In this document: piece by piece, positions 45,161-56,570 of the stretch
Numbering within the stretch: the first letter of the stretch is position 1
How the letters are laid out: every line of letters begins with the position of its first letter
DNA from: Brachynemurus nebulosus
Taxonomy: Eukaryota; Arthropoda; Insecta; Neuroptera; Myrmeleontidae
DNA: 64,000 nt
Reading direction: 5' to 3'
NCBI GenBank assembly: GCA_035578155.1
Contig: JAPWDM010000006.1
Coordinates: 14,028,305 to 14,092,304 of the forward strand
Position numbers and translations under genes: made by a program
The notes under the pieces: generated by a model
Told to the model about the DNA's origin: nothing
Databases searched by the model: none
The model's input: only the letters and a program-made list of their open reading frames with translations

Positions 45161-45172
45161 CCCTACGGCTAG

Positions 45173-46299
45173 TAATATACAAATTATAGTGAGTATAAAA
45201 TGAGGAAGTAAGAAACTAAGAACTAGCTTAATACTCGGTTGCATAAGTTAAAACAAAGCCTTTATGAATGCCTACTTGTAGGATTGAAGTATACTAAGAA
45301 ATATATGTATACGAAATACTTGCATTAGTCAAAATAACTCCTTCGTCATTAATGATGAGCTACAATAATTCCTACTTGTTTGTAAAATACACCGTAGAAA
45401 CTGGATTTTAATTAAACTACGGATATATATTCTAAGAAAACGAGTTGTAGTTCTAACACGGAATCTTATAGAAATAATTTTCAATTATCTATTCTTCTAT
45501 GAAAGAAATTCAGTTAACAGTTAACAATAATATGTATAATCTATTTCACATAAATTTAAGCATGACTTATCACTTATGAATTTAAATAATTTCCGTTTTC
45601 TTGGCTTTATCTCTTTCATTATTGCACTTGCGTAAATTTTAAATTTGCAGTTTGTTTTTAGAAAAGAATAGAAGATTGATTGGTTTCGAATATAAGAATT
45701 ATTTAATTTCTTAACAATGACTTATTGCTAAATTGTATTTGAAACGGGGTATACGTGTATATATAGCTTGTATGTCTACACTTTCTTTTGTTAAACTACA
45801 TTTGATGTTGTATTGTAGAGCTTGTTAAATACGAAACTGTTAATGATGTTGTCAAGATAAAATTGTATTTAAAACAAGACGCGTTTTGTATTTGATTTAA
45901 TAATAAACTGGGGAACTTAGCTTCTCTTCTGCTCGCGGCTTTTTTTAATGTTTATTAATTTAAGCTAGGTTTAACCGGGATCGTTCTTACTTTTTTATCC
46001 AATAAACAAACCAGTAATTTATTCAGTTAGTTCATCTTTTAAAATGTAGATGTTGTGATTAAACTTTGATGGATTTAATTTTTTTTCATAGCAAAAGAAA
46101 TTTGAAAGGTTAGTATTCAAAAACGACTTTTTTTAAGTGTTTATTAATTTTATGGTAAAACAGATAAGTGTGTTTATGAGCCAGAGAGGGATCCAGTTCC
46201 CAGATTAGTACGAGATCACATTTTTTTAAAGACTTCATAATGCTTGTTTAACATTACAAATTTCAAAAAAAAAAAATACTTTATCGTTTTCGTTATAAA
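45173..46299. other. AT-rich DNA, nothing recognised
   Basis: No gene, tRNA box or inverted-repeat boundary was seen. Confidence 0.4.
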
Positions 46300-46436
46300 G
46301 CAGTTTATCGTTATCTAAGACAATCTTTCTGTTGGGATTAAAATATTAAAAATATATTCCTTTAGTTTCAATTGAACTTTTAAAGCAAAACAAAAAATGG
46401 AAAATTTGAAAGTTCTGGAGCACCCTCCCCCCTTAA
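46300..46436. mobile_element. TTAA element, family B, right-end fragment
   Basis: CAATCTTTCTGTTGGGATTA, AATTGAACTTTTAAAGCAAA and AGTTCTGGAGCACCCTCCCC then CCTTAA match the right part of 2829-3496. The left part is missing. Confidence 0.7.
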
Positions 46437-46549
46437 GGTAATTTGTGGGTGAACTTTTTTATGATAGCTAAAATTTGAATTAATCTCTGCCTAAATTTAT
46501 CAAGATTTACCAAAAGAATAAAGGTAATAAGACTTGATAAAATTACACC

Positions 46550-46552
<3 letters not shown>

Positions 46553-46612
<60 letters not shown>
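46553..46612. repeat. (TA)n microsatellite
   Basis: Thirty TA units directly after TTACACCCTG, the terminus of the TACAGGGTG MITE family. The run appears to grow from the TA at that MITE end. Confidence 0.93.
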
Positions 46613-46615
<3 letters not shown>

Positions 46616-47498
46616 GTTTGTTTATTGTAAAAGTTGTTTACAATATTTTTTTTTAATATTCGTGTGACCAATACATACGCAATTGCCTTTCCTTATTTCA
46701 AATCACTGGTGTATTTTTATTTTTTAACAAATTATTTTTCTACGACTCGCTTGGGATTACTTACACTAGCGTGATACACTAGTGACTTGCGTAGGGTGCG
46801 ATATCTATGTATTCACTCGGGGAAATATTGGACATTCAGATAATGTATCTATCTAATTTCTAACCCACGAAGGGTTATAAAACAATTAAAGTGAATTGTT
46901 ACACCACTAAGCATTGTATGTAAGTATGTACAAGAAGATTTTGTTGGAATAATATTTTATAACTAAAGTATTACCAACACAAATGTTAGTTATGTGATTT
47001 ATAATTTTATATATTTTGTTTATTTAATTAATTCTCTATCTATGTAGTTAGCTATTGTTATAATTAAATAATTTTAACGAGATTTATTTTATTGTTGTAT
47101 CATTACCATCAACATGTTCGAATTCCTTGAATTGGTACAGTGAAATTTCGAGTATTCGGACGTCAAACGTAGTGTAATATTGGGTTATGTATTCAGAATA
47201 TTGGGTCTTGCAAATTGAATGGATAGTATATAGCAGAGGTCGGTAACCTTTTTTGAATGGCGGGCCATTAAAAAAAAATTATTTTTAAGCAGGCGGCCGC
47301 ACAGTCAGATATTTTGGAAATCAGATATTTGTAGTATCTATAAAATAATTTTATAGATTTTTTCCTTTTAGTGAATTTGCGAATCGAAAATTCAGCTATT
47401 ACAGCCACTGTCGTGACGCGATTTTAGCCCGAGACTATGACAGAAATTTGTTGCGAGGTTCCTAGAAGCTGAAAATGACATTCACTAAAATTTATATA
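46613..47498. other. AT-rich DNA with two lone transposon-like ends
   Basis: CAGTGAAATTTCGAGTATTC at 47139 resembles a pogo/Tigger terminus. CAGAGGTCGGTAACCTTTTT at 47236, followed by GGCGGGCC, resembles a hAT-type end. No partner ends were found within the window. Confidence 0.35.
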
Positions 47499-48071
47499 GA
47501 GCTGAACTCTTTTTTATGCGATCTTTTTTTGTGCGGTTTTTTTTTTGTGCGGTTTTTTTGTGCGGTTTTTTTGTGCGATTTTTTTTAGGCGGTTTGTAAA
47601 AAATGGCCATTAAAATTCATAATGTGAATCAAAATCACAAGACAGTAAGAAACTTAAACAATTACTATAATAACTTTCTTTGATAAAAGTACTTTCTAAC
47701 GAGTTTTAAGCATTTAGTCAATACATTGCATAAGAACATAAATCATTGCATCATTTAATTTTTTTACACATGTATTTTTCAAAATTTTCATAATATTATA
47801 AAAAGGAAATAAAATGTTCCTACGTGTAAATTAAGGTTTTATCTTATTTACAGAAGCAACTTCTAAGGAAATTTCTAAGTTTTGAGCGTTTTGAGTGATG
47901 TTTTTTCGATGAAACTTCTTTAAGCGGTCCCGACCAACCTCATAAAAAAAGTTTCTTGTACAATCTGGATCGAACTACACTTTTCATAGCTATTTATAAT
48001 ATTTTTGAATATATTTTTTTGTGCGAATTTTTTTATACGGTCCCCTCCACCGCACAAAAAAGGATCAACTG
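47499..48071. mobile_element. TA-flanked MITE, family F (fullest copy)
   Basis: GAGCTGAACTCTTTTTTATG at the left and, inversely, CAGTTGATCCTTTTTTGTGC at the right, with TA outside both. The subterminal zone repeats TTTTTTGTGCGGT four times. The interior shares TTCATAATATTATAAAAAGG and AGAAGCAACTTCTAAGGAAA with copies at 26385, 30358 and 50884. About 573 bp, non-coding. Confidence 0.72.
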
Positions 48072-48073
48072 TA

Positions 48074-48594
48074 TTTTTGTTTACGCGCGATTACTCTCGA
48101 ACGAAACATCCTATTTTTACGAAATTGTCCGATACCTGAAATATGGTTTGTTGGGTATTTCTCGTAAAAAAATTAGTTCTTTACCAAAATTTACCCAAAT
48201 TCAATTCAGTTCTTGCGACATTTTTTTACGCCATTGAAAAGAGGATCAAGTCGGAATGTGACACCAAAATCATTGTATTGGTACGACACTCGCAGCTCAT
48301 AAGATGCAGAAAAGTTGTCACATATCTCCTTTGGTCTTTTAAGGGTCGACATTATTTGTAAACTTTTAATCGAAATCAATAATTTAAATGTTCTGGCATG
48401 ATTTGAGCAACGAAACTTTTGAATTCATAATATTATTAATAAAACTATTTGTTAATTTTGAATCGACTATTTGAAATAATTTTCATCTGGCTGTGATTAA
48501 AATTGAAACTATGAAACTATTTCAAATCACAGCAGTCCTGTACAAGTGAAAATTTGCTTTCTAGCACTGTAACAACTTATAAGACGTATTAATA

Positions 48595-48600
<6 letters not shown>
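48074..48600. other. AT-rich spacer, no gene recognised
   Basis: Two overlapping open frames (47956-48237 and 48143-48361) have no domain and start inside a MITE; they are not accepted. Confidence 0.4.

Positions 48601-48657
<57 letters not shown>
48601..48657. repeat. (TA)n microsatellite
   Basis: A TA run of about 28 units with no interruption. Confidence 0.93.
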
Positions 48658-48659
<2 letters not shown>

Positions 48660-48896
48660 TACATACAATTTTATATGTATGTACAAATATGAATATGTAC
48701 ACTGTAACTGAACTAAATGAAATATAATTTAAATCATTACATAACCTCGTCTAGTTTATTAAATTTATTGCAGTTAACTTTAAATACAAAATTATTTAAA
48801 TGCAGTGGCATATGAATAAATGTATGGAGGTATATATATTGCGTTAGAGGATGAGCAGTAAGTAATCCAAAAGTCGTTATGAGACGGCTGTTGAAG

Positions 48897-49138
48897 GAAC
48901 TATTTTGACCAAGAATACCGTTTACATGACTGTGTAAAACATTATGCGACCAGAGTTTCTCAGTTAATGTATTTCTTTAATGAAAGTCTGTACGAAGACC
49001 TTCTAAAGGTTCGTACAAAACTGAATATTCCGTCAAACGGCGAATTAAACAATGAATGGTACGAATTTGTGCCACCTCCCAAAATTTATGCCCATCATTT
49101 GTTAGCCGAACACAAAAAAATACAGAAAATGCTGTTTA
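48897..49138 (+). CDS. Possible internal exon of an unidentified gene
   Basis: One frame is open from 48895 to a TGA at 49146 and reads like a real protein: ...FDQEYRLHDCVKHYATRVSQ, then LMYFFNESLYEDLLKVRTKL, then EWYEFVPPPKIYAHHLLAEH and KKIQKMLFSK. Composition is balanced (Glu, Asp, His, Trp, Pro), unlike the Ile/Phe/Asn-rich false frames nearby, and about 80 codons without a stop is unusual at this AT content. It has no ATG at its start and is preceded by a stop, so it would need splicing: an AG at 48895-48896 could be the acceptor and GTAAGTG at 49139-49145 is a strong donor. Alternatively it is a terminal exon ending at the TGA, or a relic of a transposon protein. The pyrimidine tract before the acceptor is weak. 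I do not recognise the family. Confidence 0.4.
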
Positions 49139-49146
49139 GTAAGTGA

Positions 49147-49721
49147 AAAGTTTCGCATATATGGAAATAATGAGAATTTCAGATTTCTGGTTTTGCGTAC
49201 AACGAAACCTCTTCTGGATTAGGGCAGCATAAACATAAAAACGCAAAAAAAAACAATTCCAAAACTGCATGAATAGTTATAAACAATCCTTTATATACGC
49301 TGAATCGCGACTGCAGAGGAAAAGTTTCAAGGAAAATACTTATATAACTGAAAATTAATTTCTTTTGCACATGGGAATATTTTTTTAAAAATTTAATTTC
49401 ACTTTTTTTTATTATAATATTGCAAAATTTGCAGTATATACATATTATGTAACGAAACTGAATGATGTGAATAATTTATATACTTATGTAATGTGATGAT
49501 AAAGTCCGTTAAAAATAGTCACCAGCTAACCTTACCGTCAATTAATGCTCAAAATTTTTACTTTATTTTTTCTTTTTTAGCCACCGCATAAAAAAATCGC
49601 AAAAAAGACAGCACAAAAACAGTGTTTTGTTATATATAAAAAAAAAAATTGACAACCAATGCATCGACGCGACTGTGCACTCAAATGAGAATGACTGGGA
49701 TTTATCCAAAGCGCTTTTATT
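49147..49721. other. AT-rich spacer
   Basis: A family F fragment (CCGCATAAAAAAATCGCAAA) is at about 49583-49620. No gene was recognised. Confidence 0.4.
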
Positions 49722-49949
49722 TAGCGCTTTATGAAAAAATGACACTGTAACATTAAAATTAACTGTGTCTAGATGTTCAACTGGTGTTTCATTTCGATAC
49801 GAATAAAAATTATAATTAATACTAATTGTCAGTTTTCAATTTTGTGTTTATTATGAATTTTTGTGATAAGAGGCCTATACTAGAAAATAAAATAATACAA
49901 AACAAAAATCAAAATAAATACAGCTGAACCTTTTTTATGCTGTGGATAG
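49722..49949 (+). repeat. Segmental direct repeat, copy 1
   Basis: From TTATGAAAAAATGACACTGT to ACAGCTGAACCTTTTTTATG this segment is repeated at 50681-50912 with few differences. It includes the first ~30 bp of a family F MITE, after which copy 1 switches to unrelated sequence. Confidence 0.8.
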
Positions 49950-50680
49950 TGTTCCGTTTGCCATTCTGCTTGGTGTTCTGTTTGCCGTAATGAAGACACT
50001 GTCTGGGTCAGCAGTCAATTACAGCCAATACTGAATACATTCTCGGAATCAGCATCACCAGAGAGATGGTGGGGACGCTGGTAAATTTCAAATTAATAAG
50101 TAGAATTTCCTTTTCGCTCGAATAAGTTCGGGTTCTCAATCCAAGTCTAGTAAAATGAACATTTTACTTTCAAATGTGGCAGACGGGACTTATTCAGTGC
50201 TCAAGAAAAAATTTTCGCTATACAATATGCATCTATAAAAGTTTTTACTTCAAAAACTTTTCAAAGTGATTTTTTAATGAAATAATTTCTTGAAAAATGG
50301 ATCATCTGTAGATCTTTATGTAGGTATATATTTGAAGTACAGACTGTATATAATATATTATATTATACACATAGGGAAAGATATGTGTATATATGTGTAT
50401 GTATGCCAAGTAAATACCACCTATTTCATACGTTAACATTAACAGAGATGGTGAACTGAACAGCTGGAAACATTTATATCATGTTTGGCCTAGATTTAAG
50501 GTTCCACTGTACATATTGACCCAGGACACACAGAAAACAGCAAAAATGAAAATTTCATTCGTAAATTATTTTGAGAAAAAAAAGTAATGTTGGTCCGTTC
50601 CATAGTATAGGGTATTAAAGTCAGTTTTGGGCCAAAAAGTAATTTTTTTTTTTTTTTTTGAAACATAATTTTCATTTTTT
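49950..50680. other. Spacer between segmental repeats
   Basis: GTTCCGTTTGCCATTCTGCT is followed closely by GTGTTCTGTTTGCCG, a short internal repetition near 49950-49990. No gene was recognised. Confidence 0.4.
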
Positions 50681-50912
50681 TTAGCGCGTTATGAAAAAAT
50701 GACACTATAACATTAAAATTAACTCTATCTAGATGTTCAATTGGTGTTTTATTTCGATAAGAATAAAAATTATTATAATTAATACTAATTATCAGTTTTC
50801 AGTTTTGTGTTTATTATGAATTTTTGTGATAAGAGGCCTGTACTAGAAAATAAAATAATACAAAATAAAAATCAAAATAAATACAGCTAAACCTTTTTTT
50901 ATGCTGTAAATA
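50681..50912 (+). repeat. Segmental direct repeat, copy 2
   Basis: Near-identical to 49722-49949 and about 960 bp downstream. Here the family F MITE at its end continues intact beyond the repeat. Confidence 0.8.
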
Positions 50913-51250
50913 GGGACCGTATAAAAAAAATCGCACAAAAAAAATTCAAAAATTTCATAAATAGCTTTTTTTTGTGCGGTGGATCGGGACCACATAAAAA
51001 AAAAAGTTTTATAGAAAATACATGACTCAAAACACTCAAAACCTCACGATTTCCTTAAAAGTTGCTTTTCTAAGCAAGATAAGTCGTTAAATTTTTATAA
51101 TATTTATAATTTTTATATTATGACAATTTTGATAAAATATATTCTTATGTAATGTATTGATTAAATGCTTAAAAACCGAAAATAAGTACTTTTATCAAAG
51201 TAAATTATTATAATTAATGTTTAGGTCTCTTACTTTCTCTTGCTTTTGAT
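50884..51250. mobile_element. TA-type MITE family F, inverse copy
   Basis: Starts CAGCTAAACCTTTTTTTATG after TA, then GGGACCGTATAAAAAAAATC, and carries AAACCTCACGATTTCCTTAA and AAAGTTGCTTTTCTAAGCAA, the inverse of the blocks at 26385 and 47499. The far end is not clear. Confidence 0.62.
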
Positions 51251-51740
51251 TCAAATTAACGATTTTATTTTTTAAATTTTTTTTTTTTCAACTTGGGCCG
51301 TTCTGGACCCTTAGCGTCAGGATTTATACTGTTATCCTATATGATAGCATTGGTACATTCAACTTTTAGGGTACCTTTCACATTCAACCTGGATCATCGC
51401 ACCAAAAATATGTATATGTTTAGGTATGAAATTTTGTTGCTGTTATTTTATGTTTATTAATGCTTTGCAACTCCCTTCGTGTAGATATATTTTAAAATAT
51501 ATAATTTTCCATAAGCAATTTTATGTAAGTTATTTGTACAATACACTAATAACTAATAAGGTCTATTGAAACAATCTGAAAACGTTTTCCTATTTTATTT
51601 TTCGATATATTTCGAATATATTACCTATACATACTAATATATTATATATGTATATGTATATTAAGATATTCGATTATACTCGTATTCGATTTCATATTCT
51701 AATACCGTTAAATAGCTACAGACATTTAAAAGTTTTGAAA
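51251..51740. other. AT-rich spacer
   Basis: No gene or repeat boundary was seen. Confidence 0.4.
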
Positions 51741-51872
51741 TAGTATATTGTACAATAAGTGGGAAAAGGGGCTTATTTCTCACGAATATGAGTTTTTTGG
51801 GCGAGCCCGCAGGGCGAGTGCAACAATTCGTATGAGTGAGAAATAAGCTTTTTCCACGCATTTGACACTATA
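51741..51872. repeat. Hairpin MITE family H, copy 2
   Basis: TAGTATATTGTACAATAAGT at the left and AGTGTCAAATGCGTGGAAAA read inversely at the right. The inner arms GGGGCTTATTTCTCACGAAT and AGAAATAAGC pair. It is homologous, in inverse orientation, to 52300-52433. Confidence 0.72.
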
Positions 51873-52299
51873 CTTTTTCTACGAGCACATTCTTTTTCGT
51901 AAAATTTAACATAAATAATTAAAATAAAATTTAAATAAGTAGTAAAAATTTTTTAAATTAATAATGTCAGTGGTAAGATGTTCAAATTTTTGCCAAAGCA
52001 TACTTTGAAACTATGGAAACAATAATAAATAATCAACATACATATGTATCTTTTTAGAATTACATATGACATTATATATTAAATTAGACATAGCCAACTT
52101 TTTTATCATATTAAGCCGTGCGAAATAATTTCCCACGGCTATTTCCGCACAGTGTGGGCAATTGTTAATTTTTACATATAGTTAGCTGTGCGCAAAATGT
52201 TACTTTTAATAGTAGGAGTTGAAAAAAATTTTTTCTACTTATTTAAATAAATATTAACGTAAATTTTACAAAAAAAAAAATGTATTCCTAGAAAAAGGA

Positions 52300-52433
52300 T
52301 AGTGTACAATATGTGGGAAAAACTTATTTCTCACTCATATGAATTGTTGCAATTGCCCTGCAGGCTCGCGCAACAAACTCATATTCGTGAGAAATAAGTC
52401 CCTTTTCCCACTTATTGTACAATTTTTTACTAT
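52300..52433. repeat. Hairpin MITE family H, copy 3 (inverse)
   Basis: Inner blocks CTTATTTCTCACTCATATGA, GTTGCAATTGCCCTGCAGG and GTGAGAAATAAGTCCCTTTT match 51741-51872 on the opposite strand. The two copies together form a large inverted repeat with a ~430-bp spacer and create similar-looking open frames (RNKLIFVRNKSLFPLIVQ) that are not genes. Confidence 0.75.
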
Positions 52434-53849
52434 TTTACAGGATCGTATATTTTCATATATTTACCGATACTCACAAATGCTTTTTTATATCCATGGTAAT
52501 TACGAAATAACAGTGCGGGAAGTAAGGAAGTAATAAGGATATTTTTCATTACAAATTTTTTTTTAAACAATATTAGTTTGCGACAAGCAATACTTAATAT
52601 TTTTTTAACCTATTGTACTTTATTTTCATTATACCCTGTGTCAACTTTATCTTCTATTTGAGTAGTCTATTCTAAGAATATTCGACGTCCAAATTCAAAG
52701 GTCAAGGACGGACTAATGCAAAAAAGTTTGTTTTTTTCTTCAAAAACACTTGTCCGGTAGTTGTTTATGTTTAAATTTTTTTCAAGTATCCTATTAATTT
52801 GTTTTCTTTTATAAATGAAAAATAACGATAGATTAAAAGGGAACAAAAACAACTCAAGATAGAATTGAATTAAAAAAAAGGGCTTGTTTTTTTAGCATAA
52901 AGCCATACTGCTTGCTTGACTTTCTCTTAAATAAAATAATAATTCTCAACATTATGAAAATTTCTATGGAGGACTACTGACTAGATTTATAAGAATGATA
53001 AAGAGGTCAAAAAAAAAAAAAAAAAACGGCAGCTCAGTATTTTTTATTTTTATTGCGGACAAAGTTTCATAAGAGAAATAGAAATTATGACTGTTATTTA
53101 TTGATACTCGTCTAATATAGGAAATTTTCTTTCCGTATAAATTTTTTCTTACTTCAAGTACATACGATATCTATATAATATGTATGTATGGGACTGACAA
53201 GAATAATGGAACCTGTGATAGGCAGAAACGCAGTGACCAGCTATTTAAAATATTTGTATAACTATTTAATAATACTTTATCTAGATTATTTCTTGTTCGA
53301 CTACACAGATGAGACAGATCAAACCTACCTATAAAAAAGTGAAATCTTAAAGTTGCAATAAGTAGCAACTTACACCACTACTACTTTAGTCTGTTACTGA
53401 GTGCCGTGGTGTTCACGTCAAAATAAAAATCATGTTTTTTTTAATCAACTCGTGAAATTTAAACAGAAAAAAATATGAAGTGTGTCGTATTTAAGTGTAA
53501 ATTATTGTGTAAGTGAATAAAAAATTTCTCAAAATAAAGGGATATCTTTCTTAAAATAAATAATTTTATTTTTAATTGTTGATTAGTTGTCAAATATGTC
53601 GGCCATCATAGTATATAGTGTATGTATGTGAACTGCATATATCATCAAAATATATTGCTAACACATTGGTATATTTGTGTCCATACATCGTGTGTTGTAA
53701 TTGTATGTGTGCTGTGTTACGTCACCCATTGATTACAGTGGGAACAGTTTGGTAGACATTCTAGTTTGATCCCTTGTTCGACTACTTTATCCGATATAAT
53801 CATATTCCTCATTAAGTTATCAACACAGTGTGTAACAATACAAAAATAT
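52434..53849. other. AT-rich DNA, no gene recognised
   Basis: The short frame on the minus strand at 53171-53368 shows no domain. No repeat boundary was seen. Confidence 0.35.
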
Positions 53850-54770
53850 TTTTTTTATTCATTTTTATTTATTTTTTATAGTTATTATAATTTTTAAAAA
53901 AAAATGTCTTTAAAAAAGGGTGGATATTGGTGCCTACGATTGCGGCCGCAGTTTTCACTTGTGAAAATAAAATCAAACAGATTATCAATCTGTAGGTAAG
54001 CCGCTATGTTCCTATGGAGTATTAAAGTTTTTTTTTTTTTGAAATTTGACAAAATGGCGACGGTTTGAATAAAAATTACAAAATTTTGGCCTTTTTTTCA
54101 ACAGTTTTCCGTGTAAAAAAATTGGAAGATTTAAAAAAAAAATAAAGTTTCCATAGGTACCTACATGGAGAATGGAATAAAGAATATTCTGTCAAAATCT
54201 CAAACTTCTACACTGAGAAAAAATTACAGTAAAATTACACTGTGCAGTCAAAAATTACGGAGCCATAGGGTAAATTTTACTATACTCATCGTACTTTCTC
54301 CTTTGTCTGCCACTTATGCCCGCATTACCAGAGACCTCCGTAATTTTTTACTAGAAATTTCCGTAAAAATTACCGTATTTTTTCTCAGTGAGCTTGCAAA
54401 CTTTCACTCTGAGAATGGGTACCGTTTTTAAAAAAGGTATTTCGAGAGAAACACGTTTCAAGTTTGTCTCGAAATTGTTTCAAATCATTGTTTCAACAAC
54501 AATGTCATACTGTGGTGATAACAATTGATCTTATATGTTCACTGGTTGTGGAAAGACTGAATGTAAAGTGGTATAACATCCCGTCAAAAGGCGCCAATCG
54601 ATGTACAGAATTTTGTATTTAGACTGAATCTATTGATCCGTGGTCATAGCGACCGTATAAATTCGAATTCAATTTGAAATTTTGAGAGAACATGCATAAT
54701 TGTATGTACTTTAAGATAAGACAAAAGAAAATTGACTTTTACAAAATTCTACACTGTGATGGTACCTTAA
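53850..54770. mobile_element. Family I TTAA element, rearranged copy
   Basis: 53850-54030 is the inverse of the interior of 43117-43552 (GTCTTTAAAAAAGGGTGGAT, GATTGCGGCCGCAGTTTT, CAATCTGTAGGTAAGCC). The stretch 54751-54770 ends ACACTGTGATGGTACCTTAA, the family I right terminus. The middle has diverged and contains another MITE. Its terminal TTAA is also the left TTAA of the next element. Confidence 0.55.
54211..54390. mobile_element. 180-bp MITE with CACTGAGAAAAAAT ends
   Basis: CACTGAGAAAAAATTACAGT at the left and, inversely, CACTGAGAAAAAATACGGTA at the right. Inside, AATTAC and GTAAAAATTAC words recur in both orientations. No target duplication could be settled. Non-coding. Confidence 0.72.
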
Positions 54771-55636
54771 GGCGAGGTTTACTCGAAAGTCCTTAAAAAT
54801 TATGTATTTTTCTAGAATTTTTTTTCTCAAGAACGGAAGTAGATATCAATTTCAAATTTTGTGCACATATTTATCAAGTATTAAACTATACACAAAAAAG
54901 TGTCCATTTTATAGATAGTGCAGTGTGACGATCCGAAAATCCAATGCCTTGTTGGTGGACATCCTAGCGCCGGTAATAAACCACCGAAATCCAAAAACAA
55001 AAAATATTTATAAAATATATGAAGAGTACCGGCATCTCTACCTATAATATCAATAAATCGCTGAAAGAAAAAAAAATGGCGGATGTTTGAACTTTTGATT
55101 ACGGTTTTTGTCTTATTTTTCGCTCTTTAAACTTAAAAATAAAAAAAATATTGAAAGTGTATCGAACTTAGGTAGAGGTCCCGAAGAATTGAATTATCTT
55201 TAAAATAAAAAATTTAAAAAAAAGGATCCATCGAATAGTTTTTGAGTTATCGTATCCACCAGTTCCAAAAATGTAGTTCCGAGATATTATAAAATATATA
55301 AGTATAAAGAAACGTATTTTCAAAATTTTATATTTAATACTCATTATTGCGTGAACTACGTTTTTTGAATTTTTTTTTTTATAGAAAGCTGGATTCGATT
55401 AATGTGCAAGAATCTTTTTCAGTAAAATCACTTTAGGAACACATTCTACACATAATTTGCTATCAATTTCGGCAAAAAAATCGATTTTTTTTTATCAAAT
55501 CTCAAGTAAACCTTCCCTTATATTACTTTCAACAAAATTACTTTGGGAACATATTCTACATATAATTAGCTACCAATTTCTGCAAAAAAAAAAAATCGAT
55601 TTTTTTTTAACGACTCTCAAGTAAACCTCCTCTTAA
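54767..55636. mobile_element. TTAA-flanked MITE, family C, copy 2 (complete)
   Basis: TTAAGGCGAGGTTTACTCGA at the left and, inversely, TTAAGAGGAGGTTTACTTGA at the right. It is colinear with 11100-11997, including GACGATCCGAAAATCCAATG, GGTAATAAACCACCGAAATC and the tandemly repeated right terminus (first stop at TCAAGTAAACCTTCCCTTAT near 55518). 870 bp, no transposase. Confidence 0.82.
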
Positions 55637-56395
55637 ATGATAAATAATTTGTCTTTTTCAACTCGTCTTGTCTTAACTTGTCTTTTTCAAATTCGAAAAT
55701 TTTTTCAATTTTAAGTCATGTTTGCGAAATATTGAACTTCAAAAGGGCAAATTGTTTGCCCCGTCCCATCGTAATTTTAAAACTGTTTCGCTATTTTTGC
55801 GATTTTGTTTTGCGCAACATAAAGGCAGTCTGATTGTATTGTGGACTTACACACAATCATCATACATCGTACACAACATCAAAGATGAACACGATGAACA
55901 CATATGAGGGAAAAAATGTGCACCAGCCGAAGCAAGTGACTACCCGAAAAGCCTACGGAGAAGGAACCGTCACGAATAAAATAATAGTTGTGTCGATATA
56001 CACAATAGGAAAGTAATAAACGTTTTTATATATTTTACGCCCTACAACTTAAATATTTTATCGCTGTGATATTTTATGAAGCCGAAAAATTTATTTATCT
56101 TAAACTGTTCGTTCGGCCATTATTGATTTCGGTGTTTCTTTTTTGTCCGAACTACGTTTTTTTTTCCCCTTTATTTTATTTATTCGAATTTAAAGAGACG
56201 GTATTTTATTTAAGTATCGTGTGGAGATTATACCTTTTTCCAATGATTATATGAGATTTTTTCTAAATACGTATAGGTAATAGAGGTATTGGTGAGAGTT
56301 TTTTTTTTTTTATAGATATTAGTTTCGAAGAATGATTGTTAACATTAATAATTGTAATATTACACAATAGAAGGTAATGCTGCATTTAACCGGGT
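55637..56395. other. Mostly unique DNA
   Basis: A short stretch at 55885-55985 (ATGAACACATATGAGGGAAA to GGAGAAGGAACCGTCACG) has a less AT-rich, exon-like composition. It lacks a domain and clear splice sites. Confidence 0.3.
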
Positions 56396-56570
56396 AATTA
56401 AATTTTGTCACTTATTATTACACGAGAGGTTTGAATTTTTTCGAATAAATTTAGGCGCAGACCAATGAACACTATTATATTATACTACTAGACAACACGT
56501 GAAGCCAGTTTCTAGGCATTTTTTTTTTTGAAGCAGGTAACAAGAGTGAGATTGGTGAAATTTAATGAAA

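Larger units (their letters stand above)
44173..45172 (+). mobile_element. Non-autonomous Helitron carrying two nested MITEs
   Basis: It begins TCTACTTA after an A and ends ACGGCTAG before a T, the same termini as the Helitron at 40109-40662, in opposite orientation. Shared interior includes GACTGACTGACTGACAGACA, CGCACAGCCTAAACCGTTGG, GGAGTTCCCTATGTAA and GTTACTATGGCTATTAAAAT. The 3' hairpin survives as CGATGGTAAACTCATCG. Eight bases after the start it is interrupted by the MITE at 44181-44703, and between hairpin and terminus by the small element at about 45034-45160. Removing both leaves about 350 bp. Confidence 0.85.

Noticed and set aside
51661..52533. Two frames on opposite strands sharing an FVRNKxLFPLIVQ peptide
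   Set aside because: The similarity comes from two inverted copies of a hairpin MITE, not from a gene family.
55885..56015. Possible short exon with a HQPKQVTTRKAYGEGTV-like reading
   Set aside because: Composition is suggestive, but there is no domain, no clear splice sites and the frame is only about 40 codons.
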